Positions 1 through 7,996 of a stretch of 34,140 nt of DNA are shown here, one piece after another. The stretch covers positions 1-34,140 of the forward strand of contig CAZGLL010000016.1 in the NCBI GenBank assembly GCA_964526225.1. Reading direction: 5' to 3'. The notes beneath the pieces were generated by a model that was not told the DNA's origin, searched no databases, and was given only the letters and a program-made list of their open reading frames with translations. The position numbers were made by a program, and so were the translations under genes. The stretch is from DRYM01 sp964526225. GTDB lineage: Archaea > Thermoproteota > Thermoprotei_A > EX4484-217-1. Numbering within the stretch: the first letter of the stretch is position 1; the number at the start of each line of letters is the position of its first letter.

Positions 1-1330
1 GAACAACAAATCTCCTCTGCAAAGCATATCCTAGGGTAAAGAGAAATGCTCTATCGAAAGTGTTCACCGTAGCTACGATTCTAAAGTCCTCCGGTATTCT
101 ATTGTTTCTCTCAAAATACTCAAGTAGTTTTGCAACATCCTCGTCAACAGCTCCTCTTTCCTTAAAAGACCTTATCTCTCTAACAAGGCCTTCCGGAAAC
201 CTCCACTCCTCAGGATTACTGCTCGGAAACATTGTGAAGAATTCTGCAAGAACCTTGTCAGCTTCAGCCCTATTAAGCTCCTCAACAAGAAACAAAACAC
301 CCCTCCCCTCCTTCTCCCTAAGCTCCAAATGCCTAGCAAGAGCTCTAAGCAAATGACCACTCCTCCACTCCAACCTACCACCCTCACCCAGAACAGGGCC
401 ACCAATGAAATCATACCTAGACCAAGCACTAGAAGCAGTGCAAGCATAAAGCTCAAAACCTAAAGCATCAGCCAAAACCCTAGCCAACATAGACTTACCA
501 GTAGCAGGAGCACCCATTAAAAGCAAATGCTTACCACTCCTCAAAGCAGCAACAGCAGCAACCAAAACATCCCTAGAATAATACAGACCATACCTTTCCA
601 CAGCCTTCAAAACGCTGTTTAGCTCTAAACCTCTAAGCCCTAACCGCCCTACTTCAGCTATTCCCCAGCGTTTCGAAGCAAGCTCCTTCAACATCCAATA
701 TTCGTCTTCCCTAATTACAAATTTGGAACCCTGAGTAACATTGCTTGGAATTAAAGTTAAAATGTAGGGTGCACATTCTCTAATAAACCTCGCTAAACCC
801 GAACCTAAAACTCTCTGGCCAAACTCCCCTTTCCCCAAAGACCTAAGAACATCTAGGCCTTGAACAATCTTTGGAACAGCATGTTCCACTTCAATATAGA
901 ATTTCCAATCCCACCTCTTACCAGGCTTAGGAGGCACAGGCCAATAATCCCACGGAACCCTCCCAACAAGCATGTCCTCCGTAACCCTACCGAAACCAAT
1001 AACACCACGCTTACTCACACCAGGAACGGAATTAGCAACCAAAACAACATACAAAACACCATATTCCCTAACCAGACTAGACAAATCCCTAAAATCCCTC
1101 TCACTATGAAAACCCCAAAGAACCCTACCCTCAACCTTCCTACTAAGCAACTCATCAGGAGGCTCAGAACCATCAACATAAGCTCTAGAAAGCCCCTTAA
1201 CACCAAAATCCCTAAAACTCCAAAACCAATTAACAGCATCACCAGCAACAACAATAAACCCAGCCAAACAACAACACCAAAACAAAAATACGTTTCTGAA
1301 AACATATAGCTTTCTCAATATTAATTTCAT
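1..1330 (-). CDS. EVE-domain McrB-like AAA+ ATPase (3' end missing)
   Basis: Reading the minus strand from ATG 1330 gives an open frame that leaves the left edge. The N-terminal ~140 residues look like an EVE/YTH-type modified-base-binding domain (FIVVAG..NW near residue 25, then a GFGRV segment near 100). The C-terminal part is an AAA+ module: Walker A GAPATGKS about residues 273-280, Walker B LVEELNRA with E replacing the usual first D, and ATVNTFDR followed by GYALQRRF, the sensor and arginine-finger region typical of McrB. McrB proteins are nucleotide-dependent motors that bind modified DNA and drive the McrC nuclease; McrC would be expected just past the left edge. TTG 1285 is an alternative start. 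A TATA-like element lies about 37 bases upstream. Family assignment is firm; the EVE call rests on pattern only. Confidence 0.88.
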   Translation of the reverse strand, partial: MKLILRKLYVFRNVFLFWCCCLAGFIVVAGDAVNWFWSFRDFGVKGLSRAYVDGSEPPDELLSRKVEGRVLWGFHSERDFRDLSSLVREYGVLYVVLVANSVPGVSKRGVIGFGRVTEDMLVGRVPWDYWPVPPKPGKRWDWKFYIEVEHAVPKIVQGLDVLRSLGKGEFGQRVLGSGLARFIRECAPYILTLIPSNVTQGSKFVIREDEYWMLKELASKRWGIAEVGRLGLRGLELNSVLKAVERYGLYYSRDVLVAAVAALRSGKHLLLMGAPATGKSMLARVLADALGFELYACTASSAWSRYDFIGGPVLGEGGRLEWRSGHLLRALARHLELREKEGRGVLFLVEELNRAEADKVLAEFFTMFPSSNPEEWRFPEGLVREIRSFKERGAVDEDVAKLLEYFERNNRIPEDFRIVATVNTFDRAFLFTLGYALQRRFVV

Positions 1331-1414
1331 GCAATGTTGTACTGTTAAAGTGCAACTTTCCTACAGGAAATATAAGGTTATAACGGCAAAAATATTCGTG
1401 AAGGCTAAAATGAG
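1331..1414. promoter_or_regulatory. Divergent promoter between EVE-McrB and a small basic gene
   Basis: A shared AT-rich element at about 1366-1377 reads AAATATAAGG on the plus strand and CTTATATTTCC on the minus strand. It sits ~38 bases from each flanking start (1330 minus, 1415 plus), the distance expected for an archaeal TATA box with a short leader. Inference from spacing only. Confidence 0.4.
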
Positions 1415-1558
1415 GTGTTCCCGTTACCTAAGAAAAAGAGGAAATCAAGAATTCATAATCCAAAAACACATACTTACCTAAGAATAGCTAAAAGAACAGG
1501 GTCTAAACATAGAAGAGGACAAATAATGGGTAAATGGAGTCCCAAAAAGAAGAAATAA
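1415..1558 (+). CDS. 47-residue lysine/arginine-rich small protein
   Basis: GTG 1415 opens a 47-codon frame closed by TAA 1556-1558. An in-frame TAA at 1406-1408 rules out a longer N-terminus. The product starts with a PKKKRKSR cluster, has a YLRIAKRTG / GQIMGKWS core, and ends in PKKKK; roughly 40% of residues are K or R and there is no hydrophobic segment. This suggests a nucleic-acid-binding or ribosome-associated small protein, but I recognise no family. It lies between EVE-McrB (divergent) and the PD-(D/E)XK gene at 1639 (same strand, 80-base gap). The protein-like, non-repetitive core argues against a chance frame. Confidence 0.55.
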   Translation: MFPLPKKKRKSRIHNPKTHTYLRIAKRTGSKHRRGQIMGKWSPKKKK

Positions 1559-1638
1559 TTTTTCAACGAGGTTTTAACACTTAAATTCATTTTCAACAAT
1601 ATTTTTAACGGCACCCATGCTCTAGGAGGTGCCTATTT

Positions 1639-2046
1639 TTGACGTTAATAGACAATCTTTCCAAACTGCTTCGCGAAGAATTCCCAAACCTTGTAATAAC
1701 AGAACCTAAAAGCGAAAGCGACCTCCACGCTCTTCTCTACATGTTCCTTAAGCTAAAAAACTATGTTGTAAACTATACGGTAGGAAGATCACAACCAGAC
1801 TTCATAGTCTCTACGAAAAGATCCAAAACAGAAGTCCCCATAGAAGTAAAGATCGCATCAACAGCGAAAACAGTAGACGACGGCTTAAAACAACTATACG
1901 AATACATGAAAGGAACAAAATGGAAAACAGGAATACTCTACATATGGGACCGAAGCAAAAAAGCAGTAGCCTACAGTAGAGCAAAAGAACTCGGCAAACA
2001 AACAAAATACGGAAGAACAATAATAACAATAGGAATAAAAAGATAA
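1639..2046 (+). CDS. Small PD-(D/E)XK nuclease-like protein
   Basis: TTG 1639 is preceded by a near-perfect Shine-Dalgarno AGGAGGTG at 1624-1631, which fixes the start. The 135-residue product has the core of a restriction-endonuclease fold: an acidic residue in the first helix (ESDLHALLY, about 26-34), SQPDFIV with D54, and IEVK with E69 and K71. This matches single-domain archaeal PD-(D/E)XK proteins related to resolvases and REases; the DNA substrate cannot be inferred. The next gene, a winged-helix/PLD protein, starts 65 bases downstream on the same strand, so the two may be co-transcribed. Codons in the 3' half become strongly A/C-rich. Confidence 0.75.
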   Translation: MTLIDNLSKLLREEFPNLVITEPKSESDLHALLYMFLKLKNYVVNYTVGRSQPDFIVSTKRSKTEVPIEVKIASTAKTVDDGLKQLYEYMKGTKWKTGILYIWDRSKKAVAYSRAKELGKQTKYGRTIITIGIKR

Positions 2047-2111
2047 CAAAACACTAGACCTCCCGCTAGCTCCATGCAATCCCAAAACACAGTAGGTTTA
2101 GTGGTTGAAAC

Positions 2112-3209
2112 ATGATTAATAGGCTTTATTGGGCCTCTAAAATCTATTTTACAAGCTACGGTATAGCATGGTTTAACCTAGATGTTTTCACTAAAATGCT
2201 AAAATACATAGGACACAGGAGAAAAGCCACCATAGACGAACTCAACAGACTACTCCTAAGCGAAACCGGAACAAGGTTTACTAGGACAGGGAAGGAAGGA
2301 TACTATTACGCACAACTACTAAGACACCTAGACCTTGCCGCAATCATTAGGAAACGCAAAACATACGAAGTAGCACTAACAGGCTACGGCCAATCAATCA
2401 CAAACAAAATCCTCAAACCGGGAAACCCTAGGGAAACCATAGATACCATTAGAAAAGTCTTCCTAAAATGGCCACCACTACAGGTTTTCCTAAAATACAT
2501 CCTCACCAAAGGCAAAACCACCCCGAAAGAAGTAATCAAAGACCTAGGCGGAGAAATGAAGAAATGGACCAAAATACTCTACCAACTAGGCATAGCAAAA
2601 AACATTATGAGAAAACCCGGAGTAGCAAAACCCTACAATAAATTCGTAGTCCAAAATCTATTCGTCCCCCTATCACAGCAGCTAAACCTAGTACTTATTC
2701 AAAACGGAAAACTACAGATAAACCCTGAAGCCAAAGAAACCATAGAAAAACTCGTTACAGCAGAAAAAGAATACGACATAATAAAAACAATGCCAGGAGA
2801 ATACACAATATACTCAGCAATAGCAGACACACTATCAGACGCAAAAGAAGCAATAATAGCATCACCATGGATAAACGGAACAATAGTAGAACTCGTAAAA
2901 AACACATACAAAATCTCGAAGGCACCAAAGGAAATAACAATCATAGTCAGAAAAACCAAGAACAACATAAACTACATAAAGCAACTAACAAAAACACCAA
3001 CACAAATCAAAGCATATTACTATAACAAGCTACACGCCAAAATAGCAACAAACCCAAACGGTCCAGCAGCAATCTCCTCAGCAAACCTTGTAAAAACAAG
3101 CCTACTAAGAAACTACGAAATAGGAATATACTACCAAAAAACACCCACAACAATAACAACGGCACTACAGGAACTAATAAGCATATCAGCAAAAATAACA
3201 ACATGGTAA
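2112..3209 (+). CDS. Winged-helix protein with C-terminal PLD-type nuclease domain
   Basis: 365 residues. The N-terminal ~200 residues contain two helix-turn-helix-like segments (YIGHRRKATIDELNRLL near 35, and KGKTTPKEVIKDLGGEM near 131), like archaeal winged-helix regulators. The C-terminal ~150 residues resemble the phospholipase D superfamily nuclease domain: IIASPWI, then LHAKIATN with H308 and K310, and ISSANL near 320-325 followed by NYEIGIYY. The canonical HxKx4D aspartate is replaced, as in some PLD-like restriction nucleases and regulators. One HxK motif implies a dimeric active site if active. It probably shares a transcript with the upstream PD-(D/E)XK gene. No good Shine-Dalgarno site precedes ATG 2112. 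Function beyond DNA binding/cleavage is unassigned. Confidence 0.7.
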   Translation: MINRLYWASKIYFTSYGIAWFNLDVFTKMLKYIGHRRKATIDELNRLLLSETGTRFTRTGKEGYYYAQLLRHLDLAAIIRKRKTYEVALTGYGQSITNKILKPGNPRETIDTIRKVFLKWPPLQVFLKYILTKGKTTPKEVIKDLGGEMKKWTKILYQLGIAKNIMRKPGVAKPYNKFVVQNLFVPLSQQLNLVLIQNGKLQINPEAKETIEKLVTAEKEYDIIKTMPGEYTIYSAIADTLSDAKEAIIASPWINGTIVELVKNTYKISKAPKEITIIVRKTKNNINYIKQLTKTPTQIKAYYYNKLHAKIATNPNGPAAISSANLVKTSLLRNYEIGIYYQKTPTTITTALQELISISAKITTW

Positions 3210-3262
3210 AATCATAGTGCCAATATAATAGGAGAATTATACGAAACCGATGATTCTAATAG

Positions 3263-3919
3263 CTAACTATGCTTAGATATTTGAAGTTTAAAGAAGAAAT
3301 AACCCAGAGACACAATGGCCATCATTAGGAACTCAACATATAAAATGCCTACTACTTCAGCAACAAATGACCATAAAGTTTTTACATTAACTATTCGGAG
3401 TATAGGAAGCATGATAATCGATAATATTAAGATGAATATGTAACTTATAAACTCCTTAACCTTGTCTATATCTTTACCTGTTAAATAATATATAATGTTC
3501 ATTATTGTTGCCATAAGCAACGACCAACAAATAATGATTAGAAATGTTAGAAAATACTCTACAGGCGCATACATTACCAAAAGCATCCTTACCAGTAAGA
3601 ACATTACCATAGCCAATGAGAATACAACAATAACCCTTATAGCAAAAGCTCTTTCCAGCTCCTCCGACCTTCTCAGGGAAAGAACAGTTAACGTAAGCAT
3701 CAACAAAATAGAAATAATAGTTAACATAACCCCCAAAAGTCCTAAATCACTAAGAACTAAAAGCACACTTACCGCTCTCTTCTTAACAAATAATGAGAGA
3801 ACGAAAACAGCAAAAATACTCGCAACAAAAACTTTATGACAATAATTGTGAATGAAGCTCCCAAACCTCTCCCTAGCAAACTTCAATAAAGAATACATAG
3901 TGGATTCGCTCAAGAACAA
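3263..3919 (-). CDS. Polytopic membrane protein, unknown function
   Basis: 218 residues with about six hydrophobic segments (roughly 28-46, 50-62, 64-81, 90-113, 118-145, 153-176 and 183-212, some possibly hairpins). Short loops contain RRSEELERA and TGKDIDKVKE, which are likely cytoplasmic. No enzymatic motif or transporter signature is visible. It stands alone, convergent with the PLD-type gene at 2112-3209 (53-base gap) and divergent from the HEPN membrane protein at 4201. The ATG at 3919 is followed by a second in-frame ATG at residue 8, so the start is uncertain. A membrane effector in a defence island is possible but only inferred from context. Confidence 0.6.
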   Translation of the reverse strand: MFLSESTMYSLLKFARERFGSFIHNYCHKVFVASIFAVFVLSLFVKKRAVSVLLVLSDLGLLGVMLTIISILLMLTLTVLSLRRSEELERAFAIRVIVVFSLAMVMFLLVRMLLVMYAPVEYFLTFLIIICWSLLMATIMNIIYYLTGKDIDKVKEFISYIFILILSIIMLPILRIVNVKTLWSFVAEVVGILYVEFLMMAIVSLGYFFFKLQISKHS

Positions 3920-4200
3920 TCACAATCTACTCTATTAACAATGTATTATTAAACTTTGATTCAAAAATATTCAATAAGCTAAATAATTACAGAGCACATC
4001 CCATGATATGTTAGTGTACAAACAGAAACCCCTTTATCTCAAACTAAAGAAACAAAAATAAATACACATTGTTCAGCCTTCTCGGAAGGAAGATCGGGTT
4101 CTATCAAGTTTTCATGAATTTATCCTTGAAAAGAATTCATGATACTATGCGTATACATTATTATATTCTGTTTGAAAATTATTTATATAGGAATATTACA

Positions 4201-4971
4201 ATGAAAAAGGAATTTACAGTATTTACCATTACGGCAATCATCATATTTATTATGGTTAGCATTATTTATTTCAAACCAATACTGGAAAACTACATCTCAT
4301 GGGCTGTGGTCGGCCTTACGCTTCTCCTAGCCACAATAATATATGCTCTTCGTGGAGGAGCAATTCCTTCAATGCTAATTACAAAACATCTTCCCTTCCC
4401 ATTAGCTTTAATTTCGCCTCCATCAGCTGAGTTAAAAGAGCTTTTCAAAACACGGATTTTACCTGCTGTTCAGAGTGTAATAGAGCTTTCAGGAGAGGAA
4501 ATTAGTGAAAAATCTTACCCTGTAATTAAGCACATTAGAGAATTTTTCAATAAAGAATTAGATGGAGGACGCCTTGGAGGTACAGAAGGTATAAAGAAAA
4601 AACTAGCATCCATGGGACTTTACAGTAACATACGTGACAACGAAGAGAGGAAAAACTTCCTATATTCACTAGCAAGCCTAATCCACTGGATCATTAGATA
4701 TAGAAACCTAGTAATGCACACCATAGACCCGGACCCCATAGACTCATGGTTTGCACTACGTACAACACTAATTTACATACGCGACAGATACCCCATGAAA
4801 AAAGCATCACTTAACACAAAATGTCCAAAATGTAGCACAACAAACACAGTAGAACTATACGAAGACAAAACACACTGGCTCCAACAAATAAAACTTAAAT
4901 GCACAAAATGCAGAAACATGTACAAAATAAAACTAACACCAACAATAATAGCCGAACACTATCAACTATAG
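4201..4971 (+). CDS. Membrane-anchored HEPN-type protein with zinc ribbon
   Basis: The frame is open from 4069, but ATG 4201 gives a clean N-terminus directly before the first membrane segment and has an AGGAA element ahead of it, so I prefer 256 residues. Transmembrane helices are at about 6-24 and 32-50. A helical domain follows, with RNLVMH (R168, N169, H173), which fits the Rx4-6H / RNxxxH catalytic signature of HEPN ribonucleases, followed by the usual second long helix (DSWFALRTTLIYIRD). The C-terminus is a zinc ribbon with CPKC (208-211) and CTKC (234-237). HEPN domains act as RNases in toxin-antitoxin, abortive infection and CRISPR systems. Domain order and motif are seen directly; RNase activity is inferred. 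No partner gene is adjacent. Confidence 0.68.
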   Translation: MKKEFTVFTITAIIIFIMVSIIYFKPILENYISWAVVGLTLLLATIIYALRGGAIPSMLITKHLPFPLALISPPSAELKELFKTRILPAVQSVIELSGEEISEKSYPVIKHIREFFNKELDGGRLGGTEGIKKKLASMGLYSNIRDNEERKNFLYSLASLIHWIIRYRNLVMHTIDPDPIDSWFALRTTLIYIRDRYPMKKASLNTKCPKCSTTNTVELYEDKTHWLQQIKLKCTKCRNMYKIKLTPTIIAEHYQL

Positions 4972-5164
4972 GAATATCCCTACATTAAGCAATAGAAAAA
5001 CACCTTAAAAACCACTACAACCAGTGCCTGATTCCATGTAACGACTTGGCACAGCATGAATGTTTAGTTGATAAATGAATACGTAATTTCCTACAAGAAG
5101 AAAGGAATCCACGCATTCAAATATAAAAACGCAGCATTCGGTTTAAATTTCAGAGGAAAACAAA

Positions 5165-5425
5165 ATGCTTGAGACTTTAAATCTCATTTTAATTGCGCTC
5201 ATATTGTTCCTCCTAATACTTTACTTAAGAGAAAAAGGCGCCAAAATAAGGCTTCAGCAGGAGTTAAGTGTTAGGGTTGCTGATGAGGCGAGGAAGATTT
5301 TTGATGAGTGGAGGCAGAGGGAGCTTCAGCAAATCCGGCAGCAGCTAAGGGAGTCTTTTGAAAACCAGGTTAAAATCAGAATTGAAACATTGCAGAAAGA
5401 TTATGAGGCAAACTTGAAAACATGA
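5165..5425 (+). CDS. N-terminal half of membrane-anchored Holliday-resolvase-like nuclease
   Basis: 86 residues: one membrane helix (about 6-20) followed by a long charged coiled coil rich in R, E and Q. In the archaeal family of endonucleases distantly related to Holliday junction resolvases (Endonuc_Holl), this membrane anchor plus coiled coil is normally the N-terminus of a single protein whose nuclease domain follows. Here that domain is in the next frame (5422-5847), overlapping by ATGA. Adding one A to the AAAA run at 5414-5417 would give one continuous protein of about 227 residues. Either the gene is split and translated by coupled reinitiation, or the sequence carries a one-base deletion. 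Confidence 0.65.
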   Translation: MLETLNLILIALILFLLILYLREKGAKIRLQQELSVRVADEARKIFDEWRQRELQQIRQQLRESFENQVKIRIETLQKDYEANLKT

Positions 5426-5847
5426 GGAAAGAGTATGAGCTAAAATTTCAGCAGTGGATTAAGGATAAGGAGGCTGAAATTAGGGAAGACGCAATAAAAA
5501 GATCGATAACTACGCTTCTCGGGAAAATAAGTGAACATATAGCACCGCTGCTTATAGCTCAAAAATTAGGAATAAACCCTAAAGACCTAAGATTCCTCGG
5601 AACACCTATAGACTACATAGCATTCAAAGGACTAAGCGATAAAAACCCGGAAGAAATAGTGTTCATAGAAGTAAAGTCCGGAACATCAGGACTTTCGGAT
5701 AAAGAAAGAGCAGTAAAGAAACTCGTAGAAGCAAGAAAGGTAAGGTGGATAACATTTCACATAACAAAGGAAATAGAAGAACTCAAACCAGTAATAGAAG
5801 AAGAAATAAAGAAACAAACAAAACAACAATTAGAAATTAAAATCTAA
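5422..5847 (+). CDS. Holliday-resolvase-like PD-(D/E)XK nuclease domain (C-terminal half)
   Basis: 141 residues beginning with the rest of a coiled coil, then the nuclease core: LGKISEHIAPLL (first-helix region), FLGTPIDYIAF with D64, FIEVKSG with E83 and K85, and KVRWITFHI. This order and wording match the Endonuc_Holl family of archaeal and bacterial nucleases related to Holliday junction resolvases. Members are usually anchored by an N-terminal membrane helix, supplied here by the overlapping upstream frame. Cellular role in the family is not well established; structure-specific DNA cleavage is inferred from the fold. Confidence 0.75.
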   Translation: MRKEYELKFQQWIKDKEAEIREDAIKRSITTLLGKISEHIAPLLIAQKLGINPKDLRFLGTPIDYIAFKGLSDKNPEEIVFIEVKSGTSGLSDKERAVKKLVEARKVRWITFHITKEIEELKPVIEEEIKKQTKQQLEIKI

Positions 5848-5897
5848 AATAACAAATAAGCTAACTTCCATCAAGATCAATAACTTATCAAAAATCA

Positions 5898-7127
5898 TTA
5901 ACTAACCGAATATATTTCCTTTAAGTATCGCGAAGAATCATACAACACATCAATTATTGAATCGATAATTCTAGATATTACAGTGTAAAACCTTTCCAGC
6001 TCGTTTGGTAGCATACGATATTCTAAAATTGACATATACGGGTAAAGTTGCAATGAGCTTGGGTAAGTGTGAACAAAGAAGCAGTAATCGCTATAGAGCT
6101 TATTTAACTTTGATCCTTTAATGAGTTTCTCAGCGTATTGTATTAGGAAGCTTATCGATGGAACAGGATAAATTATATCATACGTTTTCTGAAGCCTTCT
6201 TATTGTACGGTAAGCTTTATCAGCATATTCTTCAACAAGTTTCTTATCGTTCGTCAAACTTTTAGCTAGAAATAGCGACTGAAGATGAGTTATAATATCT
6301 AATAAACTTTCATCAACTTCTATTGCAGTTATTCCTGGTTCTTTACTACGCAATGAACTTAGCGTAAAAAGCAAGATCCACGAGACATTCTTTTCTATAA
6401 GCTTCCTTAGCTTATTTACGCTTAAATTCAGAGCTTCTTGAAGCCCGTCGATAACATTCTTATCTACTATCTTACTTAACGATTTAATATGGGCTTCTTT
6501 GCCTACCTCATCAAAATATTCCTTAGAGTCCCATGAAAGCAATATACCTAGAGCTACCTGATCATATAGATAGTAAATAATTTCCTTAAGATACTTTCTT
6601 TGTTCTTCATCAATGAATTCTACTATTTCATAGAAATTTTGCATATCTTTTCGAAGCATTGCTGCTTCGAAAAGTAGTAGAGTCAACATTTCCAGCATTT
6701 TTCTAAATTCTCTAAATATTAAAGGTGGATAATCAATTATCGATTGAATATTATCAATAAAATGTTTAAACTCCCCTATTATAAAGTATGTTCTCTCCAT
6801 TAATCTATGAGCTATAAACAAAGTGTTTTGCGGAAAGTGCTGAGGTAACGTGTTCAGTAAAATGTGCATTTTCTGCTCAAGATTCTTCCTAAACATTAAC
6901 GTAGCTTTTAAGGCATCACTTAGCGAGTTAAGAACCTTAAGTTTTACTTCATACTTTGTCTTCTTAAGTATACTGTAGGGATCTTTGTTTCTAAAAATCT
7001 CGGATAGAAGGTAAATTTTGGATAAGTAGACGTATTCGTATCTTCTCGCTAAACTTCCATCCCAAAGATTTCCACTAATGAACTTATCGATAAACTTACT
7101 AAATTTATCCTGATCTATAACAATAAG
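5898..7127 (-). CDS. Large helical protein of unknown function; frame lacks its own start
   Basis: From ATG 6896 the product is 332 residues, but the same frame is open and clearly protein-like up to 7127 (DQDKFSKFIDKFISG...RRYEYVYLSKIYLLSEIF), adding ~77 residues with no ATG, GTG or TTG. The preceding minus-strand frame (7105-7506) overlaps its beginning by 23 bases, so the two are probably one ~540-residue gene with a one-base frame change between 7105 and 7130. The product is almost entirely helical, with no Cys pairs, Walker motif or nuclease motif. I recognise no family. If the start at 6896 is used, a conserved-looking N-terminus is lost. Confidence 0.55.
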   Translation of the reverse strand, partial: LIVIDQDKFSKFIDKFISGNLWDGSLARRYEYVYLSKIYLLSEIFRNKDPYSILKKTKYEVKLKVLNSLSDALKATLMFRKNLEQKMHILLNTLPQHFPQNTLFIAHRLMERTYFIIGEFKHFIDNIQSIIDYPPLIFREFRKMLEMLTLLLFEAAMLRKDMQNFYEIVEFIDEEQRKYLKEIIYYLYDQVALGILLSWDSKEYFDEVGKEAHIKSLSKIVDKNVIDGLQEALNLSVNKLRKLIEKNVSWILLFTLSSLRSKEPGITAIEVDESLLDIITHLQSLFLAKSLTNDKKLVEEYADKAYRTIRRLQKTYDIIYPVPSISFLIQYAEKLIKGSKLNKLYSDYCFFVHTYPSSLQLYPYMSILEYRMLPNELERFYTVISRIIDSIIDVLYDSSRYLKEIYSVS

Positions 7128-7506
7128 TTATCAAATATGATGCTTTTCCATGTGGGGGCATTTTTCTTACAACTATTTTAAACCAGTCTATACCTTTACT
7201 TTGAAGAATACTATTGAAATCCTTAGCTAAGCTCTTAATCCTACCTATAAGCTCTTCAATAACGGTATCTACACTTCCCTCTTCGAACTTTTCAGTTATC
7301 CGAGAAATCTCTATACCAATATTATGTAGAAAAGCTATGTACAGACTATTGGGAAAGTCGACAAAGAGAGTTCTAGAACCAACTTTAAATATAGGGCTAA
7401 ATAGAGAAGGAGTGCGAATGCTTACAGGAACAGAAACCCAGTTTTCAAGAAGCCACTCCTTGCTCTTCGTAAAAATCACCCTTTTGCTAATAATAATCTT
7501 ATACAA
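7105..7506 (-). CDS. Unknown protein, probable N-terminal part of the following frame
   Basis: 133 residues with mixed beta/alpha character (MYKIIISKRVIF; SRTLFVDFPNSLYIAFL; helical SVDTVIEELIGRIKSLAKDF; WFKIVVRKMPPHGK). No motif is recognised. It ends within the neighbouring frame and is likely joined to it by a one-base shift; the overlap at 7105-7127 contains the switch point. The alternative is a translationally coupled two-gene unit in which the second gene uses a non-canonical ATT start. The plus-strand frame covering the same stretch is its shadow. Confidence 0.5.
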   Translation of the reverse strand: MYKIIISKRVIFTKSKEWLLENWVSVPVSIRTPSLFSPIFKVGSRTLFVDFPNSLYIAFLHNIGIEISRITEKFEEGSVDTVIEELIGRIKSLAKDFNSILQSKGIDWFKIVVRKMPPHGKASYLITYCYRSG

Positions 7507-7705
7507 TTAAGTTATATTAAGTTACGGAAGATGTTTTCCTTAATAACGATGTTATATCACAACTTTATGTCTAACATCGCCTACATAGCAAATATACTTC
7601 TCTATTTCTAAAGAACAATATTTTCTCTCCTAGGTTTACAGTATTCCCTATGCAATAGGATCTAATACTTTATTTCTTCAATAACCTTTTTAATCAGAAT
7701 AAAAT

Positions 7706-7996
7706 TTAAAGAAATATTTCTTTAAGTTTCTTCAGCTTTCTGTAGGCGTATTTCTGATTAAGGTTGGGAATAAAACCGTATTTGTTTATCAAAATATTAA
7801 CTATTTTATCTGTAGCCTTCAAAACTTCTGTCATGAACTTATAATCTCCTGGTAAACCATGCTTCTCCCTCCAAGAAACATGTGCATCATCACGCTTCAT
7901 AGCTATATGCTGTGCCAGTCCTCGCAATGTAGGTCTACTACGACCACATATCGGACACCTATACGTCTTAATACTTTGAACTTTTTTACGAACCAT
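7706..7996 (-). CDS. Single C2H2 zinc-finger small protein
   Basis: 96 residues starting at ATG 7996 with an AAGGTG Shine-Dalgarno site about six bases upstream. Residues 14-40 carry CPICGR, then TLRGLAQHI and DDAH, which fits an archaeal C2H2 finger (C-x2-C ... H-x(n)-H). Such single-finger proteins are common in crenarchaeal genomes and their viruses and plasmids and are usually DNA- or RNA-binding regulators. The C-terminal ~45 residues are a basic helical tail. It has no same-strand neighbour within 200 bases. Role inferred from the finger only. Confidence 0.7.
   Translation of the reverse strand: MVRKKVQSIKTYRCPICGRSRPTLRGLAQHIAMKRDDAHVSWREKHGLPGDYKFMTEVLKATDKIVNILINKYGFIPNLNQKYAYRKLKKLKEIFL

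Noticed and set aside
172..456. Minus-strand frame of 94 codons, also 1015-1305
   Set aside because: These are out of frame with the AAA+ motifs; the true minus-strand frame has Walker A, Walker B and the arginine-finger region and runs off the edge.
860..1309. Plus-strand 149-codon frame opposite the EVE-McrB gene
   Set aside because: Shadow of the minus-strand EVE-McrB gene, with low-complexity Asn/Thr/Pro composition and no family features.
7214..7510. Plus-strand 98-codon frame
   Set aside because: Antisense to the minus-strand frame 7105-7506, which has the more protein-like sequence.
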